From contig NC_056744.1 of the NCBI RefSeq assembly GCF_019279795.1, forward strand, positions 1,503,147,117 through 1,503,211,116: a DNA stretch of 64,000 nt, given 5' to 3'. Every line of letters begins with the position of its first letter. The stretch's first letter is position 1. Of this stretch, positions 10,981-22,026 are shown piece after piece. The stretch is from Protopterus annectens (Eukaryota > Chordata > Ceratodontiformes > Protopteridae). A program made the position numbers and the translations under genes. The notes beneath the pieces are model-generated. The model did not search any database, was not told the origin of the DNA, and saw nothing but the letters and a program-made list of their open reading frames with translations.

Positions 10981-11523
10981 TGTGCTTAGCTCTACCCACT
11001 CCGTTCACCCTCGCTTTGTTCGGGCTCACTCTGCTCCCCTACACTACCCCCATTCTCACCCACCCCCACTTTCCTTAAACTTATTAACCTAACCCACACC
11101 TTTCTAACTCATTATCCTATAACTTGCAGCCACCTCATCCAACACACCCACCATCATTTTTTTTCTCTTTCACTTTCTTTCCTCCCACTATTACATGCCA
11201 TACAAAACCAAATATCCATTTTCACATCTGTTCTAACCTCTACACTAACTCTGATATATTACTCTTCCACTCTATGTCCATACCCCAAGCCCTACTTCCT
11301 CCCCAGATTTTTTTTCATTGACTAATATCCAAGTTCAAGCTCTCTCTTCTTCTACACTCACTAACAGAAATCAAATTCCAAGCTGACATATATCCTAACC
11401 CAGGACCCACACAGCTACTCCCACCCTACCCAATAACACCCACCACACCTGCTAATACTACCCTCCACCTTCCCTTAAAAAATTCCAAATCAGACTTAAC
11501 CTCAGAAGTATCACAAAAAATCT

Positions 11524-13664
11524 AGTGAATTTCATATAGCCCTAGCTACCTACACTCATAATATAGTAATTATTATGGATGCATGGCTAAAACCCCACAT
11601 TAAAGATGAGGAAATACTTTCTAGTGATTATAATGTTATTAAACAAGATAGGATGAACAAGCATGATGGAGGCATTACTATCATGTATAAAAATTTCCTC
11701 AAAATTGAAAAATTAGTCTGTACTCCCCCAGATCTATCAGAATCAGAAATTCTAACAACCCAATTTGAAGTACATCCACATAAAACCATCATACTTACTG
11801 CCTCCTACCTACCACCATAATAATCTACCTACCGTTAAAAGTACCCTATCTTGGGCATCCTCTACTTTCAACCATGAAACTATAGTGCTTTGCGATTTCA
11901 ACTTGGACTGGATATCCTGCTCGACAACCCCTCCAGTTTTGTCAGTCTATTCAATTTCAACCAAACTATAAACTTCCCCACTAGAATCAGTAAACACACT
12001 AAGAATCTATTCCAGACTGGATACTAACCAATAATCCCAACTTTGTCCACCAGGCTGGGTGCCTCCCCGATTCTCTCAGTGATCACTCCTCTATCTTTCT
12101 TCTAAGGAAACATATTCACTCCCCCTGTAATGTCATTTTCAAACACATATGCAACAAAAAATTTCCCCTACCATCTTAAATTCTGTACTTCAAAACTGCA
12201 ACTGGTCACCTCTAAAATTACTCCACCTAGACCAAGCTGTACAATATTTTAATGATACCTTCCTCAACATCCTTAATAACCTCATTCCAACAAAAAAAAT
12301 CACTCTAAAGCCAAAAACCTACCTTGGATAACCAAAGATGCTGAATCTCTCATTAAACAAAGGGATAGAGCCTGGACTGCTTATCAAACCTCCAAAACCT
12401 CAGAAAAACCTCACCTGTTACAAACAAGTAAGAAACCTAAGAAGCGAATATTATCTGACAAAAAAATCTTATTTTCTAGCTTGTCAGCAAAAACACATAA
12501 CTAACCCACAAAATTTTTGGCAAAACATTAACTACTTCCTCCACCCTGGCAAAACCTCTACCCCTGCACCATCTACAATAAATAGCACTGAATGTTTAGC
12601 ATCCCAATTTAACTCTCATTTCATCACAACTATCACCTCACTTTTAAACAACAACAAATCTTACCAACCCCTTACAGTACCCACATCTACTAACTCTAAA
12701 CCCAGCAACTTTTCTTTTAAACCCCTACAAACCTCTTATATCAAAAAACTCTTATCAAAACTTAAAACCTACCTGTCTAGAAGCTGACCAGTTCCCTAAT
12801 GACTTCTTAAAAACTGCTACAAGTCCCATTGCCTATCCTGTATCTATCCTAATCAGTCATTCTATCACAGAACAATATGTCCCCATACTATGGAAAGTAA
12901 CCCATATCATCCCCCTCCACAAGGGAGGCCAATCTAAAGATCTCTCTAATTATCGGCCCATTGCCATTCTCTAAATCCTAGCCAAAATCTTAGAAATGTT
13001 TCCATAAGCAGCTCTTAGACCACCTCACTACAAATAACCTTTTATCTAGTTCACAGCACGGCTTCCATCCAAAACACAGCAACTTCACAGCCCTCATAAG
13101 TTTCACTAACTACATCAACCTCCTCAAAAATGATGGACAACTAGTCTCTACTATATTCCTTGATAAGTCCAAAGCTTTTGCTGCAGTATCCCACCAACTA
13201 CTACTCAACACTCTAGCCTCCTTCAACCTCAACTCCACAGCTCTCAACTGGTTCTTTAGCCACCTTACTAATCGACAGCAGGCAACTAAATGGGATAATA
13301 AACTCTCCATACTCCTCCCAGTCTCCATTGGGGTTCCTCAGGGTTCCATCCTTGGCCCTCTCCTTTTTACCATATTCACAAATAGTCTAAACACTGCCAT
13401 TAAATCTGCTTCTATCATTCAATATGCTGACGACACTACTCTTATTTGCTCTACTTCCACACTCCAAGAACTCCAAGATAAAACTGCAAAAGTTGTTTCT
13501 AGATATAGTAAATTACCTAAATGAACTTCAACTCATCCTAAACCCAAACAAAACAAAATTAATGATCTTTTCCAACAGGAAATCCAAAGCAACGCCACCT
13601 CCCCTCTCCATCTGCAATACTAATGGCACTATAATAGAACCAGTTAACCAAACAAAACTACTTG
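11524..13664 (+). pseudogene. L2-like LINE ORF2, endonuclease to RT palm
   Basis: Endonuclease remnants include VIIMDAWLKPHI (near 11567-11605), KHDGGITIMYKN (near 11659-11695) and LCDFNLDW (near 11887-11912). The linker has YLTKKSYFLACQ and the RT has VSTIFLDKSKAF (near 13145-13180), GVPQGSILGPLLF (near 13330-13370) and the catalytic YADDTTL (near 13423-13443). Several stops and frame changes break it. Translation runs to …NQTKLL at 13664, then continues as GVTADNNLTFNKHI at 14440, which shows that the intervening 769 bases are an insertion. Confidence 0.8.
13659..13664. repeat. Target-site duplication, left copy (TACTTG)
   Basis: TACTTG here and at 14434-14439 flanks the minus-strand LINE. 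Removing the insert and one copy restores Lys-Leu-Leu-Gly-Val-Thr in frame across the junction. Confidence 0.75.
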
Positions 13665-14433
13665 CATACATACATACATACAAATAAATGTTTCAAACAT
13701 GGGCATTAAAGCCCTTCTAGCTTGCCAGTATACCAAAGCACTTGTTCCCATAATAAATGTCCAGGCTGTTCTTAAAAATATCTAAACTAGAACTTGCTTT
13801 AATGTAACTTGGTAGTCTGTTCCAAGCATCAGCTACTCTGTCAGAGAACCAGTTAGTACACTTCTCATTCCTATAGAATCTTCTACATAGGTTATCTGAC
13901 AATTCTCTAGTACTTTTTGATAACCACAAACATTCCCAGAGGTAGTTGTCCCTAAATGCCCTATGTACCTGAATAAGATTTCCTCTTAAATATCTGTAAT
14001 AGACACTGTACAAGTTCAGATATTTTAGTCTTTCATAATAACTTACATTTTCACATCCATGGATGCCCTTAGTTATTTCCGCTGTACTCTTTCCATTTTA
14101 TTCATGCTTGTTTTCCTATAGGGTTTCCATATTGTTATTCAATACTGAAGTTTGGGTCTAATGTAACTAACAAACAATGACTTCATTATGTTTGATTTCC
14201 TAGACTTTATAAATCTTTTTATAAAACCTATAGTTCTATAACTATCATTAGGCAATTGGTTGATATGATTAGAAAAACTCAGCTGAATCTACCCATATAC
14301 CCAGGTCCTTAAATGAGTCTACAGTTTCAATCACCGTTTGCTGTATTAAATATACACCTTTCAGCTTATGTCTTCCAAATCTCATATGCTTAGTTTTTGA
14401 TGTATTTATCAACATATCATTTTATTTTATTAT
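13665..14433 (-). mobile_element. 5'-truncated LINE inserted in the L2-like LINE
   Basis: Minus strand, with its 3' end at 13665 marked by a (TATG)n tail (CATA repeats on the plus strand) and its 5' truncation at 14433. It is flanked by the 6-bp duplication TACTTG. The family differs from the CR1 copies at 1-10 kb. Confidence 0.82.
13717..14425 (-). pseudogene. LINE ORF2 C-terminal part inside the nested insertion
   Basis: From 14425 down, the frame reads KTKHMRFGRHKLKGVYLIQQ and then VIETVDSFKDLGIWVDS, the segment that follows the RT palm. After broken sequence, the 98-codon frame at 14013-13717 has YRYLRGNLIQVHRAF, NEKCTNWFSDRVADAWNRLP and SSSLDIFKNSLDIYY, the standard C-terminal region of CR1/Rex-type ORF2. 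The terminal codons are intact but the protein is only a fragment. Its 3' tail of TATG units suggests a Rex1- or CR1-related family. Confidence 0.78.
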
Positions 14434-14439
14434 TACTTG
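14434..14439. repeat. Target-site duplication, right copy (TACTTG)
   Basis: Partner of the copy at 13659-13664. The host LINE frame resumes directly after it. Confidence 0.75.
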
Positions 14440-15052
14440 GTGTGACAGCGGATAACAACCTAACATTCAATAAACACATATCACTCACAATTAAGAAAGC
14501 GCATATCAGATGTGGTGCACTATATTGGGCTAAACCTTACCTTACCTTACTCAAAATGGCATACTAGCCACAGCCAGATCCCACCTCCTACTCTCCTCTA
14601 CTGTTCTCAACTTTTCACTAACCTGTTCATGTCTGATTTACATCTACTTGATTCCTGCTATAACAAAATATAAACATTTGCTGCTAATATACCCAATGGG
14701 ACCCATTATTGCCTTGCTATTCAAAAACTACACTGGCTTGAATCTCTCACAATCTGTTATCACTCAGTCGGCTCAACCATTGCCCACTCCATTATCCACA
14801 AACCTGAAAACTGCCCTGCACTCTCCAACCTAGTGCATCTGACTGCCAACCCCCGGACCCTTAGATCATCTAATAATCTTGTACTCAAGGTAACAAAGTC
14901 CCATAATTAGTCTGGTGACTCACTCTTCTCCTTCAAAGTAGCCAAACAGTGGAACCTTACCTCAGAATATCTTAAAAAAACACAGATCATCATAGCTTCA
15001 AACAACTCCTAAAGGCATACCTTACTCAACAATGGCTATGCCCCTGTAATAC
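14440..15052 (+). pseudogene. L2-like LINE ORF2 C-terminal part, resumed after the insertion
   Basis: Continues the RT frame with GVTADNNLTFNKHISLTIKK, then the C-terminal L2-type region NPRTLRSSNNLVLKVTK (near 14850-14900) and GDSLFSFKVAKQWNL (near 14916-14960). Several stops and frame changes are present. Together with 11524-13664 it makes one ORF2 of the usual LINE length. Family assignment to L2 rests on this C-terminal layout and is less certain than the LINE call itself. Confidence 0.75.
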
Positions 15053-15151
15053 TCCTGGCTAGTTTCTTACGTCGTCAATCAAATGTTTTCTTTTCTGCTA
15101 TCTTCTCCTTGTCTTACGTCTACCAAGTAAAAATTCCACAATGGTTTTTAT

Positions 15152-15343
15152 ATATCATAGGTTCATAGGTTGGTACTAGGTTATCTGCCCTAGGGCATTT
15201 ACAAGCCTAGCCAGAGTGTGTTTGGCTTTCGCCACCCTTCTTAGATTAGTTGACTGTGCCTCTGTATAGTAGGTCACAGAAGATAGCCCATTTAAGGTTA
15301 GTTTACCGTGCCTCTGTCTAGCAGTGACACAGAAGAGATCCCA
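15152..15343 (-). mobile_element. CR1-like LINE 3' end, short insertion with internal duplication
   Basis: Reverse complement of the family 3' end: tail CCTATGAACCTATGA, the stem box and the GGCGAAAGCC box, then the last codons of ORF2. The segment around the ORF2 stop (matching copy B near 4650-4705) occurs twice in tandem, about 50 bases each. Near-identical flanks GTTTTTAT (15144-15151) and GTTTTTTAT (15344-15352) look like a target duplication in the 3' UTR of the L2-like LINE. Confidence 0.75.
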
Positions 15344-15598
15344 GTTTTTTATTACTCTCTGTATTAAGGCTTAGGAAATGTAATGTTTTTTTCTGTTTTA
15401 CATTCCCTTTTTGTAAATTGTGATTGTTGGCAACTGTCAAGCTTTTTGCATATTGTTTGTAAATCTTTTTAAACATTTTTTGTAATCTTTTATACTATTG
15501 TTATGGAGCTTTTCACCCTGGGTCTCCTCTGAAAACAGGCTACTTGCCCAGCCAGACTCTACCCGGTTAACAAATGTAAAAGAAAATAATAATAATAT

Positions 15599-17440
15599 AC
15601 ATTTTCATTCCATCTGCTTCATTGCAACAGCAAACCCTGTAGTCTATACAGTTGCATTCACTTCGGCTGTGAGAGAACCATTACATTTGTAAACAGTAAT
15701 ATGCACCCTTTTCTTCCCCAAATTGGAAACTCTCCACACGTCCCCTGCTGCTTGATATCTGACCATCCAGATCATGAATAAGAGGGAAGACTGGGCACAT
15801 GCTTGGTGGAGTCAGTGCCCCCTCATAGCATGTATAATGAGACACTGAGAATGAGGGCACTACTGTTACTGCACAAACACAAGGACAGGTTGACGCACTG
15901 CAGCAGCCTTAGTATAGCTTACTGCTGTAGCACCTGTGACAAGAATTTCTGGATACCATGGACGCATGCCTTCACTGGATAAAATAAAACACAGTGTCAC
16001 GTGGACTCTCCATTCTAGTACCCTGGTGCAGGCTTTTCCATGGAGGCTGAGTAGTGTGATCCGTCTATAATTAGAATATATGGTCCTGCCCTATGGCAAG
16101 CACAAGCCCAGTTTGCAAGTTCAGGCATACTGTGCTATAACTAGCATAATATTGAAAGGACATTTTAATGATGAATTACCAAAACTTTCCAGCACAGTCA
16201 GCATTTCCAGCTTATGCAGTGCCTCAGATTTTCCACAGTGAATTGGTTTAATTGTTGCATAGACCCCAAATGCAGAAATGCACCCAATTCAGCCAACTGT
16301 TTTTGGCTGTGCTTCTCAAAGGAGAGTTATTTGTTTAGTTCAGAACTTTCTAAAAGTTCTCTTTCCACTTCTAACAACAAATCTATAACTAGAGTGAGGC
16401 AGTGGGGGCAAGCCATTAGGAAGAGGAGGGGCAGGTGCCGATGGTGTGTGAGTTCAGTGTTGGCGTTGTTTTATGAAGCTGTGGGTGTATGGTGATTTAA
16501 TGGTAGCAAGTAGCTTGCTACAGTTTGAAAACAGAATAGCTGTCTTTTTTTTCTCCTTAACTTTGAGTTCAGTGGAGTATCACTTTGGGGATCTGCACAG
16601 GGTGCCAGGCGACCTATCTATGATTCTGCCTAACACTGTCACCATTCAAGGAAAGTGTTTGTTTCTCCCTTTTTGCTGTGAACAGTACAGAGAGTGCCCC
16701 CCCCCCACACACACACACTTGCGCAAATTCTTTGGAAGCTTGGCACCCTGTCAAGAATGAGCTTCAGTCCCATGTGCACCTGACTACTGGGATAAACGCC
16801 AGAATCTCTACAGTCCTGTAAAGGCTAATGTAGGTTATCAGAAGATGTATTGCAGTATCATAGTAGAATACTAGGCTGTTGACCCAAGGGGCGATTTTAA
16901 GCCTAATCATGCTTCTTAGTAAAGTTTGAGAGGTATTTGATTCCCAAGTATTTTGAGGAGGATATATATACTTAGGCATTGATGGTCAAGTATTTACAAG
17001 CTGGCTGGATTGTTTCTTTCTATTTTTACTGTCTTGGCTTCCATTGTGTAAAAAAAAAACGATAGCTTTGACAATACTTTAGTTGTATTGATGGGGAATC
17101 TTTTACTGCACTAAGTATCACATTTTTAATGTCATCTTGAAGAATTTTTGCATCATTAGGAGGGATAATTGTTGTTTGCAGTACTTTGTTTTATTGTTTA
17201 AACTTCTCTACTTGTAGTTGCAGATGACAAAAAAAGGGGGGGGGGTGATCATATAGAAATTGTACAAATGCTGACTTTTGATGGACTCTACTGGGCTCTT
17301 TAGTAAGCTTGTTGTAGATAGCAAGAGTATTTGTTTCCCTTATTATTCTCCTTATCCAGTTGTTTACTCACTGAATTACATAACTGTTACTTTGACTTGA
17401 GCAATTTTTTTTCTGTTGTGTCATGGAGAGTACTGTTAAA
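15599..17440. other. No recognised gene or repeat
   Basis: Mixed-composition sequence. The only notable item is 16553-16680, where a pyrimidine-rich tract ending in AG precedes an open plus-strand stretch. No GT donor follows at a suitable place, so it is not called an exon. A run of C with CA repeats lies at 16698-16722 and a G run at 17235-17245. Confidence 0.4.
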
Positions 17441-17444
17441 TAAC

Positions 17445-17705
17445 GTTGCTGGGGGCTCAACAGATAGAACACTCTCCTTTGATCTTGGAAGGTCAGAAGG
17501 CTTTAAGTTCTGTTCTCACACCAGGTACCTGGATTTATTTTTATTGTATTGACACTACAGTACAGCATAAGGAAGTCATTGCAGTAATGAGTGTGCTGTC
17601 CTTCCGATTAAATGTTAAACTGAGGTCCCTCTGGCTGAGTGAGTTGTAGCTCAGGTGGATATAAAAAAAAAATCCCATGGCACTTATCAGAAAAAGATTA
17701 GAGGT
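17445..17705 (+). mobile_element. V-SINE (tRNA-derived SINE with vertebrate V core)
   Basis: A degenerate tRNA-like head (GGGGGCTCAACAGATAGAAC) is followed by the diagnostic V-SINE core TGCTGTCCTTCCGATTAAAT, then GTTAAACTGAGGTCCCT, and further on AAAAAATCCCATGGCACTT. The last two blocks match the conserved central and post-core parts of V-SINEs known from lampreys, ray-finned fish and lungfish. The copy is diverged and its 3' tail is truncated or unrecognised. This head is not a functional tRNA gene. Confidence 0.75.
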
Positions 17706-17996
17706 TGCTTTATTTACACCTTTTATTTTTCTTTATGTTGTTTACATATTCATATTTATAATATATATCTTGTAATTGCTTTCCAGTTTTTCTTAAACAA
17801 ATGGTAATTGTTATCATTTCAAAAAATGCAAATTTTAAGTCAGTAGCAATTATTCTTTAAAATTTCTTTATCCCCCCATCTCTTCCTCCATGTTCAGTTT
17901 ATTTATTTCATCTAGTACATTATTGTGGCTCCCTATTGAAATGTTGGCACTTAATGCAGATTGCCGACAAGCTGGAAAAAAAACACCGAAAACACA

Positions 17997-18029
17997 GGAG
18001 AAGAGCAATGTCAAAAAATGCTCTTCTCC
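17997..18029. repeat. Perfect 11-bp hairpin
   Basis: GGAGAAGAGCA and TGCTCTTCTCC flank an 11-base loop. A second, weaker inverted pair (AGGTATGG near 18048 and CCATACCT near 18091) follows directly. No transposon ends were identified. Confidence 0.7.
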
Positions 18030-18239
18030 TTTAAACTTATTTCTTTGAGGTATGGTGATCCCAAACTATTATATACCAACTCAGAGATTGCCATACCTTG
18101 AAGAAAAGGGAATATTCTGAGAAATGGTAGCTAAGATTAAGTATATATAAGTCTGACCTTTTGGCCATTCAGTCTGTGTATTTTGGGATTCACTTTAGCG
18201 GGTTGTGACATTTCAAATGGTTACCCTTTATTGTATAAT

Positions 18240-18985
18240 AAAGAAGTAGAGATGATTTATTTATTTTTATTTTCATTTTATTTTATTTTGAATTTTTTAA
18301 CTGGGGTAGAGCACATATTTCATTGGTCTTATTTCAGTCTCAGCCTGGGGTAAACACAATAGATACATGATACATACAGAGTAAATGACAAAATGCAGTA
18401 TATTCATATATTACATGTGAAGCGAATATCAGAATTGGCTTGACAGTATATAGGTGATAAATAAATGACGCTGTATATAGAGTGACTGACAATATACAAT
18501 ATGCATGCTTTATATACATAGTGAAAGTTGGAGTTGGCATCATGAAACAATTGCAATGAAAAGTATAGTCTGAGCAAGGTATGTAGAGTGAGAAAGGGTA
18601 GGAAGAGGTAAAATTATATGACCAGAGAGATAGCAGTTGCATTTTCCTACATGTTAAAATGTGTTTTTATTTCAGATTAGAAAATGGGGTAAGAGGAACG
18701 ATTTTTTTTTTTTTTTTTTCAGAAAATGGAGAGATTCCCACGGTTTGGGACCAAGACCCGAGAAAGCATGGTCTGTGCAGTGAAGACTAGTTTGGGGAGT
18801 TTGGAGGAGAGGACATGAGTAGTTAAGATTTCTATGACTGTATGTTGGGGTACCTCTGAATAGCCTGGGGAAGGTGTCCTTATGGATAAGATTAAAAAGT
18901 TGAGAGACAAATGGAAAGTTGGCACATTGTTTCACAGGTAGCCAGTTCCAGTGGTCTTGCAGCGATGATCATTTCTTGGGGAGAG
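18240..18985 (-). mobile_element. L2-type LINE 3' end fragment
   Basis: Minus strand. Coding C-terminus at 18960-18720, then a 3' UTR running to the T/A-rich stretch near 18240-18300. An 18-base T run (18702-18719 on the plus strand) separates coding from UTR. Identification rests on the HWNWLPV motif, a signature of the L2 C-terminal domain. Confidence 0.65.
18720..18960 (-). pseudogene. L2-type LINE ORF2 C-terminus
   Basis: From 18960 down the frame reads QDHWNWLPVKQC, FNLIHKDTFPRLF, NLNYSCPLLQTP and then HAFSGLGPKPWESLHF. This is the usual order in L2 ORF2: HWLP box, leucine-rich LVHK segment, variable loop, RAF-x-GP-x-LWNSLP box. The end is open until the poly-T tract. Only about 80 codons remain, so it is a severely 5'-truncated copy. 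Confidence 0.65.
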
Positions 18986-18989
18986 AGAG

Positions 18990-21417
18990 TTGAATCTGCC
19001 TGTAAGTATGATGGTGATATTTTACATCTTCAGATTGCCACAAACGATATTCAGTCCTGTTTTCAGTTTCACAAATCTTTTTCTTTCTCATATTTTCCAT
19101 GTAATATGTTTCCATTTTATATTTGTAAATCCTTCCCATTCATATTTCTTTTAAAATCCTCTCAAGAACTATTCATTTTTTATAGTCTAAGAAACAATAT
19201 TTTGTTGTTCTTTCCTCACTGCACTCACCACATTTTCATTCTTCTGGTACCTTTTATTTCATATTTCTTTAAAATGGAAACTTATTCAGCAAAATTCTGA
19301 GGAAACCTGTGTCATAAAAAGCCTCCAACATTTTCATTCTGTCCTTTATAACATTTCTTAACATGTTGTTTTATTTCCTTCCAGTGATATACCATGTAGT
19401 ATTTTCCATAATTTTCTGTTTTTATGCATCTCATTAATTTTCACATTCCATAATTTTATTTTCATGTTCTTTTTTTTACCTTTTCTTGTTTACTGTTACT
19501 TTCCCTCTTTCATATCTCCATTTTTCTTCTTACCTTATGCATAACATTTTCCCAGTCATTTGCAGCTCTGTCTCTCTCATGTTCTTTATTACCAAGAACA
19601 AATGCATAGCTGCTTAGTGCACTGTAGGATATTTTATATTCAAAGCTTCTCCTTTTTTAGTGTATGTAACCCATTTTTAAATTGGTTTCAACCCTGAATG
19701 CTAAACAAAACTAAAAATGTTTCTAACATCTCTCTCCCTATTTTAGCTGGAAAAATATTCATCCCCAAATATGCTAGTTTACAAAATGTGTACATATTTT
19801 ACTTGTAAACTTTTTTGTGAAATGATTAAAACTTCAGCATGGGAGCAACTTTATTTCTTCCACTATTATTTTCCACTGTTCTTTAACATTTTCCTACTTT
19901 CCAAAGTGTCTCTCCTAATACCCTTGTTTCCATTCTAGTATAACATATTTATTTATTTTCCTAGCTGCTCCAGACCCTTTGCTTGTTGCCATATTTAGCC
20001 GTAATTTAGCTGATTTTTAATAATTCTGCCGCTTGTACTACCACTTCACTTTTTTATCACAATCACTAAATCATCTGCATAATACAGGAAATTTGGTGTT
20101 CTAAATCCTTTTCCCATCTTCCATTTTACTTCTTTCATTTCAAACCTACATATTTGAATTATTGCATTTGTTACCAGTTCAATCCTGCATATCCTTATTT
20201 AACTTCTGTCCTATTTTTATCTTTTTTCCATCTATCTGTTTACCATAACTTTGGCCCATGCTATTTCATAGCAATTTGTATAACATCAGATTTTTTTCTC
20301 CTATACCATATGTCTTTAGAATCTTCCAGATTGTTTCATGGCTAACCTTGTCAAAAGCCTTTGCCACATCATGTCACTAGCCTTCTTTACTTCTTTATTT
20401 TCTTTCAAAATCATACCTGTTGCTTATTTTACTGTTATGAGCATTTTCTTACTTCTCTTCCCTTTATTCTAACCCCCTACATCCCAATTGTCCTCTAACT
20501 TCATTCAAAACTTTTTGCATCCTTTTTTGTATTATTTTCATAAATAATTTTAGTGTGTATTCCAGCATTATCAGACTCAATTTATTTAATAACTTTTTCT
20601 TTCTATGTAAACTTTAATTATTGCATCACAAATCCCTTCATCAGTTATTCCTTTCTCTATCCATTCATTTAATATTTTGCAGAATATTAATTTCTCATTT
20701 ATATTCATCTCTTTTTGAAGTAGTTATAACTTACTTTATTTACTCCTGGTACTGAGTCTTCCCTCTCTGCCTTTATTGTTTCTTCTATTTTTCTCCTAGT
20801 ATCTTTTTTGTAGAGAATTCTTAAACTTTTCAATTTTTTTTACAATATGTACTTTATTACTTCCTTTTCATATGTTTCTTTGTGTATATCTATTATTTCC
20901 TTCTGTGTAAAACATTACATCCATTCATCCTTCTCTTATTTTTGTTTCCCTTCCCGAAAATGGTGAAATTTCCCCTTTTTATTCCTTGTAAAAATAATTT
21001 TTATCCAAACAACACATCTTTCATTCTTTTTTTCATATAACTCTTTTATTTCTCTTATTTTCATACCATGTGGTTCTGTTTCATTTCTTTTTCAAATTTC
21101 ATTATGTATATTCCTTTTCTTTTGCTTTGCTTTTCTACAATCAAAAATATTTGCTTGCATTTTTTTAAATGCACGCTAATCTGTAAAGTTTTCATAATGC
21201 ATTCATTTCTATATGCTTTTCCTAGAACATCTTATGTTTTAGCAGTCTCTCCGGTCAGGCTTTTTATTATTTCCCTTCTTTTTTTACTTTTCTGTTATTT
21301 CCTGTTTTAGCCCATAATGCCATATAATCTGAAAACACAAAAACGTCCAAGTCACCTCTTATTTCTTTCATGTCTTTTGAATACACAACATAATCTAGTT
21401 CAGTTCTAAAAGCATTC
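18990..21417 (-). mobile_element. LINE E, RT half, degenerate (left of DIRS-1)
   Basis: The plus strand looks like featureless T-rich DNA, but its complement is A-rich LINE coding sequence. Endonuclease end, linker and RT are all readable in pieces. The 5' half continues beyond DIRS-1 at 27596. The 3' limit is approximate. Heavily mutated, so it is older than the DIRS element inside it. Confidence 0.65.
19900..21417 (-). pseudogene. LINE E ORF2: endonuclease C-terminus and RT
   Basis: At 21417-21310 the complement reads RTELDYVVYSKDM and VFSDYMALWAK, the end of an APE endonuclease (the SDH-x-A-L-W-A box with His changed to Tyr). At 20700-20600 it reads LNEWIEKGITDEGICDAI, at about 20366-20306 AKAFDKVSHETIWKILKTYG (RT motif A region), and at 20081-20070 the catalytic YADD in the context FLYYADDLVIV. 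Stops are frequent. The wording of the KAFDKV and ELDY motifs resembles RTE/BovB-like or related LINEs, but the clade is not secure. Confidence 0.6.
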
Positions 21418-21582
21418 ATGTGAAGTTGTTCAATCTCGCCGTTCATTCTTCACTAATGGGTTTGGAGCCAATCCCTCGGCTCCAACACGGCCGTTAGCAA
21501 AGCTCAAGGTTTACCAGTAGCTCGAGACCAAGCCCCTTATCCCATGATGCACTGCTGGAATTACCTCAGATCTAGTTTGCTG
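21418..21582 (+). repeat. DIRS-1 left ITR
   Basis: About 165 bases that pair with 27422-27595 in inverted orientation, from GTTCAATCTCGCC to ACCTCAGATCT-GTTTGCTG. Includes the GGAGCCAAT-CCCTCGGCTCC near-palindrome seen in all three DIRS-A copies. Confidence 0.9.
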
Positions 21583-22026
21583 CGGCACAGATCTCAGTGG
21601 TTCCAGTTTGCTCGAGCCTTCCTTTGAGAAAAAAATTGTTTTTCGCAAGTTGTTTCTTATCTTTCTTATAATATTTACTTAGACATTTATATAGCTACTG
21701 TAGCCCCTTCGGCTTCACCTTTCCCTTAGTGCTTTACTATATTTCTATAGTTGTAATGGCTTCGTATTGGGCCTAGTTATTTAGAGAGTGCATTGTCCTA
21801 GTAGGACTTAGAGTGTGTCTGTTTTTCTCCATAATAGTTAATTGTGTTTGTAGTATGTATATTTAGATAGTTATTTACATAGTTTAGGCCTGTTTTTTCC
21901 TTCAGGCATAGTTTACAGTGTGTTTTATAACTCAGGCGGGTTTATTTGGGCCTAGTTGCATTTTTTTCAGGCAGTATTTAGGCCTGTGTGGGTTGTGTTT
22001 AAAATAAGCCTAAAGTCTTTACTAAT

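Larger units (their letters stand above)
10981..15598 (+). mobile_element. L2-like LINE, split by two minus-strand insertions
   Basis: Plus-strand LINE with endonuclease, linker, RT (GVPQGSILGPLLF and YADDTTL) and a C-terminal domain with the L2-type FSFKVAKQWNL segment, followed by a 3' UTR ending in (AAT)n near 15598. It is interrupted by a minus-strand LINE at 13665-14433 and by a CR1 3' end at 15152-15343. The start is uncertain: the C/T-rich sequence from about 10981 may be its 5' UTR. The C-rich, G-poor composition of the coding strand differs from the CR1 copies. Confidence 0.8.

Noticed and set aside
16553..16680. Possible exon after a strong polypyrimidine tract (VEYHFGDLHRVPGDLSMILP)
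   Set aside because: No GT donor in a plausible position; the open frame continues into C-rich repeat sequence.
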